This document shows, piece by piece, positions 7,791 to 15,600 of a DNA stretch of 26,205 nucleotides. The DNA comes from Verrucomicrobiota bacterium (GTDB lineage: Bacteria; Verrucomicrobiota; Verrucomicrobiae; Opitutales; CG1-02-43-26): positions 1-26,205 of the forward strand of contig JABDAI010000016.1 in assembly GCA_013289195.1 (NCBI GenBank). Reading direction: 5' to 3'. Within the stretch, counting starts at the first letter, position 1. Each line of letters begins with the position of its first letter. The notes under the pieces were generated by a model, which was not told the DNA's origin, searched no databases, and saw nothing but the letters and a program-made list of their open reading frames with translations. A program made the position numbers and the translations under genes.

Positions 7791-8777
7791 TTATCCAGGT
7801 TGATAGACATCATGTAATCGAATGAGTCCTAAAAGTTTCTTCTGTACTTGCTCAATGACAGGCAATACAGAAATTTTAGATTTCCTATCCTCCATTAATT
7901 TCAGTGCATCCGCTAAGAGCATTTTAGGATATCCGGCAATTGGGTTCTTTGTCATAATTTCTTCAGCAGTCAGTTGCCTCACATCTCCTTCGTTTAATAG
8001 TAATCTTCTGATATCTCCATCAGTGATTATTCCTAGTAAATAACCTTCTTCATCAATCACACAGGCTGCTCCCAAGGGAAATTTTGTCATCATATAGACA
8101 ATATCTTTCAAGGATTGCCACTTACTTACGGTTCCAATAGACCCTAACTTATGCATTACTTCGTCAACAGTATATAATAAATTTCTTCCGAGCTGTCCCC
8201 CAGGATGCAGTAGAGCAAAATCTTTATGCAGAAACCCCCTTTTTTTCATAAGCACTGAAGTTAATACATCACCCATTGCCATTGAAACGATCGCACTTGA
8301 GGTAGGTACTATTCCCAATGGGTCCGCTTCCCGAATTATTGTTGTGTCTAGTACAATATCAGAACGCTGAGCAATAGGAGAATTGCGATTACCCACCATC
8401 GCAATAATTGGAGACTTAAATTGACGCAAAGTTGGCATCAACCTCATTATTTCAGTCGTCGTGCCACTTTTCGATAGTAAAATCGTCGGATCCCCTGGAT
8501 GATAAATACCTAAATCCCCATGCAATGCCTCAGCAGGATGTAGATAAACAGCAGGTGTACCCGTACTACTGAGGGTTGCAGCGATCTTTTGGGCAATATG
8601 CCCGGATTTTCCCATGCCCAATAAAACAACCTTTCCTTTATGCCTTAAAATAATATTCACCGCCTTAGACAATTGATCATCTAAGCGCTGACTCATCTCC
8701 AATAATGCTTGGGCTTCTGCTTCCAACACGCTTTTGCCAATTTCGATGCAATCCATTCCTATTTCTTCAATAATCAT
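7791..8777 (-). CDS. kdsD: Arabinose-5-phosphate isomerase (KpsF/GutQ family)
   Basis: This enzyme converts D-ribulose-5-phosphate to D-arabinose-5-phosphate, the first committed step toward KDO of lipopolysaccharide. The 328 residues equal the usual family length. The SIS domain (about 40-180) shows LLGMGKSGHIAQKIAATLSS, the HPAEALHGDLG metal/substrate segment and LSKSGTTTEI. FALLHPGGQLGRNL closes the isomerase part. Two CBS motifs follow from about 205 (VDEVMHK..., LGIITDGDIRR; EEIMTKNP..., LGLIRLHDV). Start ATG 8777 overlaps the kdsB stop (ATGA), so translation is coupled. kdsA and kdsC are not in the window. Assignment to KDO synthesis rather than a gutQ-like or capsule role rests on the neighbouring kdsB. 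Confidence 0.95.
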   Translation of the reverse strand: MIIEEIGMDCIEIGKSVLEAEAQALLEMSQRLDDQLSKAVNIILRHKGKVVLLGMGKSGHIAQKIAATLSSTGTPAVYLHPAEALHGDLGIYHPGDPTILLSKSGTTTEIMRLMPTLRQFKSPIIAMVGNRNSPIAQRSDIVLDTTIIREADPLGIVPTSSAIVSMAMGDVLTSVLMKKRGFLHKDFALLHPGGQLGRNLLYTVDEVMHKLGSIGTVSKWQSLKDIVYMMTKFPLGAACVIDEEGYLLGIITDGDIRRLLLNEGDVRQLTAEEIMTKNPIAGYPKMLLADALKLMEDRKSKISVLPVIEQVQKKLLGLIRLHDVYQPG

Positions 8778-9523
8778 TTTACTAGATCCTTTAACATAAT
8801 CTTTCGGGCCTTTTCTAAATCTTTTAATGTGTCTACACTAAGCTCATGATAGTCTGTTTCCATCACTTGTATATGAAATCCTGCTTCTAAAAATCTTAAC
8901 TGTTCTAATTTTTCTATTTCTTCTAAAGAGCTCCTCGGCAATTTCGCATAATGGGCAAGAACTTCCCTTCTATATCCATAGACTCCTATATGCCACCAAA
9001 AAGGATGTTTTTCCAACCAATCGAGCGGATTCACCCCTCTGACGTGAGGTATTGGGCTGCGAGAAAAATACAAAGCTCTTCCATTTTCATTAACCACCAC
9101 TTTAACATTTCCACTATCCTCAACATCACTCCAATTTTTAAATCGATAAACAGGAGTAATAATATCTGTCTCATTCTCCTGCCAAGCCTTCACCATATTA
9201 TCCAACAACCTCCAATCTACAAAACATTCATCCCCTTGAACGATTAATATCATGTCTCCTTTTAATTGATTTAAAATAGAAAAAGCCCTTTCTGTTCCAG
9301 ACTGGCATTTCTCATCAGTCATTACTACTTTGGCTCCCCAAGTTCTAACTTCATTAAATACATCCTTATCGTCTACAGCAATAACGACTTCTCTGGCCAA
9401 TTGCATCTGGCAAGTTCTATCCCAAGTATGCCACAATACGGGTTTACCGGCTATATCTGCCAAAATTTTCCCTGGCAATCTTTCGGACTTCCATCTTGCT
9501 GGTATTACGACGGATACACTCAT
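8774..9523 (-). CDS. kdsB: 3-deoxy-manno-octulosonate cytidylyltransferase (CMP-KDO synthetase)
   Basis: KdsB activates KDO with CTP to CMP-KDO for transfer to lipid A. The 249-residue protein has the family's N-terminal nucleotide loop (VVIPARWKSERLPGK at 5-19), the MTDEKCQSGTERAF segment, IVQGDE, SRSPIPHVRG, HIGVYGYRREVL and LEEIEKLEQLRFLEAG, and ends with the VDTLKDLEKAR signature. Length matches family norms. The ATG at 9523 has a good Shine-Dalgarno sequence (AAGGAAG, about 6 nt upstream). It is preceded 21 bp upstream by the HAD-like gene and overlaps kdsD by 4 bp. Its presence indicates an LPS-bearing outer membrane. Confidence 0.96.
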   Translation of the reverse strand: MSVSVVIPARWKSERLPGKILADIAGKPVLWHTWDRTCQMQLAREVVIAVDDKDVFNEVRTWGAKVVMTDEKCQSGTERAFSILNQLKGDMILIVQGDECFVDWRLLDNMVKAWQENETDIITPVYRFKNWSDVEDSGNVKVVVNENGRALYFSRSPIPHVRGVNPLDWLEKHPFWWHIGVYGYRREVLAHYAKLPRSSLEEIEKLEQLRFLEAGFHIQVMETDYHELSVDTLKDLEKARKIMLKDLVK

Positions 9524-9544
9524 TGAAACTTCCTTATTTTGAAA

Positions 9545-10522
9545 TCAAAATACATTTTTAAAATCCTTTTTCATACTTACAACTACCCAACCATTGCGCT
9601 GTGCTTTATCCAATAAAGCATCACACCGATACTCCAATTCTCTTCTTTCATCATCGTGATCCAATATCATTACAAAATTCTCCTTATTGGAATGGCTGGT
9701 ATACTTCAACATAGGATAATCACCCATAGCATTTCCAAATGCGAATATCGGTCTTTTACCAATGTGATTCACGATATAACGGCACTTGCCCTCATCTCTA
9801 TTCTCAGGATTCACGAAACCTTGCGTCATAACGAATGTACATTTTCCATTCTTTTCATCACAATACATATCCACCTCATTTCCAATGACCTCATGCGATT
9901 TTATACCTAAAACCTTTCCCAATAACAACCGGATACATCCCTCTTCAGTCGTTGAAGAGACAAATACTTCAAATCCATTTTTCCTTAAAAACTCCACAAG
10001 CTCCAAACTTGGTTTATAGAATAATTCCTCAAAAGGTACTTTCCAATAAGGCGCTTTTTCGGTCTTCATAAAGTCTTCGACATAACCCACATAATCTTCA
10101 TGAGAAAAGTTTTCAAACGCCTTTAAGAAAACAAAACTATGATTATTTTTGTCGTTATAATAATCGCCATCATCCTCCCAAGCTGATTTATAAGGCTGAA
10201 TATTTCTTAAAGGAATATTGTGAGATGCCAATTCTTTGAGTCTTTTAACAGCAATCGAACGTTGAAAATTCACTGGAAACTCCACCATCATTGTGCCATC
10301 CAAACCCAATACTGCTATTCTATCTTCAGGCTGCACATAACCTTCCGATTTTGGATCAGTGACACGTTTCATATATTCAATCAATTGTTTCTTCGCATTC
10401 CCTTCATTCCACGAAGGCAAACAATCTTTACTTTCATTATTAATGCCAAATGTACCCAAAACAACTTTCGCTACCAGCATGAATCCTAATAACAAAAAAA
10501 ACCCTCTTATCTTTTTCATCAT
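9545..10522 (-). CDS. Exported HAD-superfamily protein lacking the catalytic Asp (probable pseudoenzyme)
   Basis: Starting at the double ATG (10522/10519), the protein has 325 residues with a signal peptide (MMKKIRGFFLLLGFMLVAK). A longer open frame runs upstream to 10744 but overlaps polX and would bury the signal peptide, so I reject it. The fold matches exported HAD phosphatases of the phosphoserine-phosphatase-like group, whose motif I reads FDNDGTLW. Here it reads LGLDGTMM (72-79): the nucleophile Asp is Gly73 (codon GGT), while Asp75 is kept. Motif II keeps SST near residue 190. Motif IV reads GNAMGDYPML (263-272) instead of GNSDGDxxML. The rest is well conserved, so this is not random decay. 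It precedes kdsB by 21 bp; it is not KdsC, which is small and cytosolic. Confidence 0.75.
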   Translation of the reverse strand: MMKKIRGFFLLLGFMLVAKVVLGTFGINNESKDCLPSWNEGNAKKQLIEYMKRVTDPKSEGYVQPEDRIAVLGLDGTMMVEFPVNFQRSIAVKRLKELASHNIPLRNIQPYKSAWEDDGDYYNDKNNHSFVFLKAFENFSHEDYVGYVEDFMKTEKAPYWKVPFEELFYKPSLELVEFLRKNGFEVFVSSTTEEGCIRLLLGKVLGIKSHEVIGNEVDMYCDEKNGKCTFVMTQGFVNPENRDEGKCRYIVNHIGKRPIFAFGNAMGDYPMLKYTSHSNKENFVMILDHDDERRELEYRCDALLDKAQRNGWVVVSMKKDFKNVF

Positions 10523-10668
10523 AAAAACATTTAATTTTTGAACAAAATAACTCAAATCACATTGCCTAAAAAATGTCTCTGCGTCGAGCTTCTTCTTACA
10601 AACTAATTTTTTAATTAGAAAATAATACGGATTATGTATTCTAATACCAATTGGAATAAAATTAAAAA

Positions 10669-12402
10669 TCAAATTCCCTTTCTCAAATACTTTTTTACCT
10701 CTTTCAATCCGCATGTATTGATTACATCTTCCTTTCTGAGCCATCCTTTCCTTGCAACATTCACTCCTGCAATGTAGTATGCTAAATTTTGCACGCTGTG
10801 CGCATCGGGATTAATCGAACACTTTAATCCTTTATCTCGAGCTTTATGCCAATATCGCCAACCCATATCCAATCTTTTGGGATTACTATTAAGCTCAATA
10901 ATCACATTGTTGGCTATAGCAGCATCAATCACTTTTGCTACATTCACTGCGTAACCTTCCCGTTGCAACAATATTCTACCTGTTAGATGCCCTAGCATGG
11001 TAACATAGGGACTTTCAATGGCTTTGACCATCCTTTTTGTCATGTCTTCTTCATTCATTCCAAACCCAGAATGTATTGAAACAACCACATAGTCCAATTG
11101 CTTTAAAATCTCCTCTTCAAAATCCAAACTTCCGTCCTTTAAAATATCACATTCTATACCACTAAAGACATGTGCTTTATATTTTTTTGACTGATTGAGC
11201 TCCTTAATATCTTTTACCTGCTGGAATAATCTTTCTTCATTTAAACCATTTGCTTGGAAACTTGATTTCGAATGATCAGCAATACCCAGATATTCCCACC
11301 CTAAAGCCTCCGCACCACTGACCATTTCTTTTAAGGTGGCTCTTCCATCAGAAGCTACTGTATGCGTATGAAAAGCCCCTCGAATATCTCCCATTTCAAT
11401 CAATTTTGGCAGATCGCCTTTTTGAGCATATTCTATTTCCCCCATACCTTCTCTTAACTCAGGTTCAATATAGCTTAAATTCAGTTTTTTAAAAAGCTCA
11501 GCTTCACTTTTTACTATGACTTCCGACAATTCATGTTCCCTACTTTCTAATTTTAATCCCCATTCACTTAAGCTATATCCCATGCCCAGAGCCCGACTTC
11601 TCATTTGCACATTATGATCTTTAGAACCTGTAAAATGATGCAGTGCAAAATAAAACTGTTTTAATGGAACGACCCGCAAATCCGCTTGTATACCTCCTTG
11701 CAATCTTACACTCGACTTCGTTTCCCCATGTGCTAGGATTTCTATTACTTCTTTTCTGCCTATAAACCAATCCATAATCGGCTTTGGTTGCTCACCAGCT
11801 GCCAAAAGATCCAAATCCCCAACCGTTTCTAGTTTCCGCCTTAAACTTCCAGCTGCTTCCACTTTCTTTACCTGAGGCAACTTTTTTAAACCTTCTATAA
11901 TCGGCTGAATTATCTCATTTGCATCCCACCATAAATGTCTTTTCCGATATAACTCCTTATTCTTAATGCCACTCAATATTTTCTCTTGTGTCTTTTCTCC
12001 AAATCCTTCTAACAGGGCGATTTTTCCGTGGTTGCAGGCAATTTCTAATTCTCTTATGGACGTTATGCCTAACCTATCATGAATCGCCTTAATTTTTTTC
12101 GGCCCCAATCCAGGTATTTCAAGCATTTCTATTAAACCAATTTCAATCGATGCCTTCAAATCATCATAATATTTCAACTGTCCTGTATGGTATAAAGTTT
12201 CAATTTTTTCCGCCAGGGCTTTACCAATACCTTTAATACTTTCTAAACTTTTTTCTTCAATGATGGATTCCAAGTCTTTATCTAGGGATTCCAAAGCTCG
12301 AGCTGCTGTCTGATAAGCTCTCACTTTAAAAGGATTTTCACCTTGTAATTCTAATAACACATGAATTTCATCCAAAATTGCTGCAATCTCTTCCTTTTTC
12401 AT
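10669..12402 (-). CDS. polX: Family X DNA polymerase/3'-5' exonuclease PolX with PHP domain
   Basis: Bacterial PolX fills short gaps in base-excision repair and trims 3' ends. The 577-residue protein has the full bacterial architecture: an N-terminal helix-hairpin-helix/8-kDa region (FKVRAYQTAARAL; GIGKALAEKI; IPGLGPKKI), the nucleotidyltransferase palm with GSLRRKLETVGDLDLL (185-200; Asp196 and Asp198) and the third acidic residue in ADLRVV (Asp241), then a C-terminal PHP domain. PHP metal ligands are visible in AFHTHTVASDGR (His345, His347), IADHSKSS, GIECDIL, SIHSGF, LGHLTGR and NPDAHS, so exonuclease activity should be intact. It is the promoter-proximal gene of the minus-strand group, 146 bp upstream of the HAD-like gene. 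That gap holds only AT-rich sequence with a small CTAATT/AATTAG inverted repeat (10603-10618). Confidence 0.95.
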   Translation of the reverse strand: MKKEEIAAILDEIHVLLELQGENPFKVRAYQTAARALESLDKDLESIIEEKSLESIKGIGKALAEKIETLYHTGQLKYYDDLKASIEIGLIEMLEIPGLGPKKIKAIHDRLGITSIRELEIACNHGKIALLEGFGEKTQEKILSGIKNKELYRKRHLWWDANEIIQPIIEGLKKLPQVKKVEAAGSLRRKLETVGDLDLLAAGEQPKPIMDWFIGRKEVIEILAHGETKSSVRLQGGIQADLRVVPLKQFYFALHHFTGSKDHNVQMRSRALGMGYSLSEWGLKLESREHELSEVIVKSEAELFKKLNLSYIEPELREGMGEIEYAQKGDLPKLIEMGDIRGAFHTHTVASDGRATLKEMVSGAEALGWEYLGIADHSKSSFQANGLNEERLFQQVKDIKELNQSKKYKAHVFSGIECDILKDGSLDFEEEILKQLDYVVVSIHSGFGMNEEDMTKRMVKAIESPYVTMLGHLTGRILLQREGYAVNVAKVIDAAIANNVIIELNSNPKRLDMGWRYWHKARDKGLKCSINPDAHSVQNLAYYIAGVNVARKGWLRKEDVINTCGLKEVKKYLRKGI

Positions 12403-12606
12403 CGAAGTAGAATATTACATTAATTTTAATTTTTCAATACAAGATAAGGGATTCAATATAAACTTTACCGATATGCATTTTCAATTGACAAAGCTGTTTT
12501 TTATAGCTTTTGATATTAAATAATTAAATGTGTTTTAAATCATGTTTTCACTGCTTGAATTTCTTTAGAGAAGTTTAGATACCAAACCCATCAAGTTTAA
12601 ATTACA
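12403..12606. promoter_or_regulatory. Divergent promoter region between polX and the TIG-repeat gene
   Basis: These 204 bp of AT-rich sequence lie between divergent genes. On the plus strand TTGACA (12485-12490) is a perfect -35 hexamer. The best -10 at 18 bp is TTTGAT (12509-12514), only 4 of 6. On the minus strand TTGTAT is followed at 17 bp by TGTAAT (5 of 6 to TATAAT), about 14 nt before the polX ATG, which would give a very short leader. No operator-like palindrome stands out. Confidence 0.35.
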
Positions 12607-15600
12607 ATGAACATACCCAAAAGTTCTATTCACAGATACCTAATGCCTGTCCTTACCTTGCTTTCCATGCTTCCTTCGGTTGCACAAGCAGATTGGAAAT
12701 TTCCTGCAGTTACAATATCTTCAGGATCAGTAACTCCGACAATAGCGACAAATCCAAAAGTGACGATAGATTCTAATGGGAATGGTGTTGCTCATTGGAT
12801 GGAATATGATGGTGAAAACACTCATAGTTGCGCGTCAACGCTTTTATTAGGAAATAGTTGGTCCATTCCTCAAACCCTTTCTTCATTTAAAGGAAAACTT
12901 GCCGATCATATAAATATGGTAGCTGTTGATCCGCTTGGCAATGCTGTAGCTGTTTGGCAGGAGCAGGATGATAAGTTTAAAAAGCTTATTAAAACTTCAA
13001 CTTTAGCGTTTGAATCTTTACTATGGACTGCATCCACAGACCTTTCTGATCGAGGAACAACTTCAATCAAAAGTGCACAGCTTGCAGTTGATTTTACAGG
13101 CAATAATATCTTTGCCGCCTGGACTGATGCGATAAAGGGAAATATTCAGCTTGCACCTTTTCTTGGAGGTAATTGGTCTAGTCCGGCAATAAATTGCCCC
13201 CTTTCCAGTAATAGTTCAAATGCAAAAATTGCCGTGGACCGTTCAGGCAATGCCGTCGCAATTTGGGAAGAATCTATTAATGGACATATTTTCATTTCCG
13301 GAGCAACTTTGCCTGTTGGAACGGATACTTGGATTCCCTTTGATGAACCTATTTCTGGTCCTGGTGCGAGTGCTCCTCAAGTAGCCATGCATAGCGAAAG
13401 CTGGGGAGTGGCTATCTGGATAAGTGAAGCAGGAACTATTCAGGCTGCCATCTTGCCCGTCAATAAAGAAAAGAAAAGGAGAATGCCTGTTTTATTTCCA
13501 CGTGCTGGCGATACTCTTATTAAAGACTCCTCAAAACCCTTTGATAATCTTTCTGCTCAAGGTGTTATTGGAAAAGAACCTCAAATCGCCATTGACCTTG
13601 TGGGCAATATAGTCGCAATTTGGACGGGAATTACTGATGCAGGTTCAATAATTCAGTCTGCAATTCTGCCATTAAAAGCTGAAAATAATAAATGGCTCCC
13701 TAGGGTTAACCTTTCTGGCGAAAAAGAAAATGCTTCATCTCCTAAACTGGCGATGGATGGGTTTGGCAATGCAATTGCAGTTTGGCAAAGAACAATTTCT
13801 GATCGTGAAACAATTGTGGCCTCTGCTGAATTTAATATTGCTAGCAACCAATGGCTTCCTTCAGTCGATCTTTCTGCTGCAGGAGAAAAATCAATGGCTC
13901 CCGAAGTTTCTGTAAATCCTTACGGTAAGGTCGTCGTAGTTTGGGAGAATTCAACTACAGGCGTGATTCAATCTATTTCTCAGACACTGGTTCAACGGAT
14001 AACAAATATTACTCCTAATGCTGGTCTTTTAACAGGGGGTAATGAAGTGACTATTTCTGGGACTAATTTTATGGAAATTAGTGCAGTAAAATTTGGGGAA
14101 AATGATGCAGACAACTTCAAAGTCGATTCATTAACAAAAATTACTGCAATAGCCCCTGCAGGATCAATGCCTTCTGCAGTAGACGTCACTATTACTGGAT
14201 CTGCAGGGACTTCTTTAATTTCGCTTAATAGTAATTACTCCTATTTAGATTCTAACTTTATTTTCGCTCAACCAGTTGTTTCAAGTATTAACCCCGTTTG
14301 TGGTGTTGCGAGTGGTGAAACAACTGTAACGCTTCATGGAAGTGGTTTCACAGGCGCTACTGCTGTACAATTTGGTACTGTGAATGCGATATCTTTTGTT
14401 GTAAATTCTGATACTCAAATTACCGCGGTTTCTCCCCCAGTTTCATCGAATGCAAATCCTGTAAATATTTCAGTGACTACTCCTGGAGGGACTTCGGAAG
14501 CTGGTCCTGGTAATCTGTTTACCTATTTTCCTGTCGTACGCAGTGTAAGTCCAACTTCGGGCCCAGCTTCTGGTGGCAATAGCGTGACTATTATGGGAAA
14601 TGCTTTTATAGGAGCAACATCCGTACTATTTTCAGGGATTAATGCCCTCAGTTTTGTAATAAACTCTGAAACACAAATTACAGCTGTTGTACCCCCTTCC
14701 TCTACTTGTAGTGAAATAGCTCAGGTTGAAGTTTTTAATAGTTGTAATGTATTTAATGGTTTTGTTACCTATACTTATATTCCCTCTGCTCCAACTGTAA
14801 CTGGCCTGAATCCTTCTGCAGGAACTTCAGCAGGGGGTACATCAGTAGTTATACAGGGAACGGGTTTCATTGACGTTACTGCTGTGCAATTTGGCGGCGT
14901 AAATGCCACATCTTTTGTAAGAAATTCTGCATTTCAAATTACTGCGGTAGCGCCAATGGGAACTCCGTGTGATGTAGTAGACGTCACTGTGACTTCCTGC
15001 GGCTTTACTTCGACGATATCTCCTGCCGATGAATATACTTATACTAATGGAGGAGCAGCTCCTACTGTAACAAACCTTTCTCCGAATTCTGGATCTTCAG
15101 CAGGTTCAACTCCAGTGACAATTACAGGAACCGATTTCGCTGCGCCGTCAACGGTAAGTTTTGGAGGCGTGCCTGCAACAGGAGTGACAGTAGTTAATCC
15201 AACAACAATTACTGCGACTTCGCCTGCCGCTGCACCTAATTCAACTTGTAAAGTGGATGTACTTGTAACCTCATGTGGGCAAACATCAGCGCCTAATCCT
15301 CCAGCTGATGAATTTACCTATACTTTCCCAACTCCAACGGTTACGGGTTTAAGTCCAAGCGCAGGGAGTCCATCAGGTGGAACTCTTGTAACAATTACTG
15401 GAACCGATTTTCATAATACTGATGCTACAACCCCTCCAACGGTAAGTTTTGGAGGCGTGCCTGGAACCGGAGTGACAGTAGTTAATTCGACTACAATAAC
15501 AGTGACATCTCCTGCAGCGGATCCTAATTCTCCTTGTGCAGTTGATGTGACAGTTACTTCATGCGGCCAAACTTCGCCAGTAAATCCATCTGATGAATTT

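Noticed and set aside
9545..10522. The HAD-like gene as KdsC (KDO-8-phosphate phosphatase), because it adjoins kdsB and kdsD.
   Set aside because: KdsC is about 180 residues, cytosolic and has DxDG motif I; this protein is larger, exported and lacks the nucleophile.
10603..10618. CTAATT/AATTAG hairpin between polX and the HAD-like gene as a terminator.
   Set aside because: The stem is only six A/T-rich pairs with no supporting GC pairs, too weak for termination.
10523..10744. The open frame of the HAD-like gene continues 74 codons upstream to a potential start at 10744.
   Set aside because: It overlaps the 3' end of polX and would place an internal signal peptide after 75 residues; the double ATG at 10522/10519 starts directly at the signal peptide.
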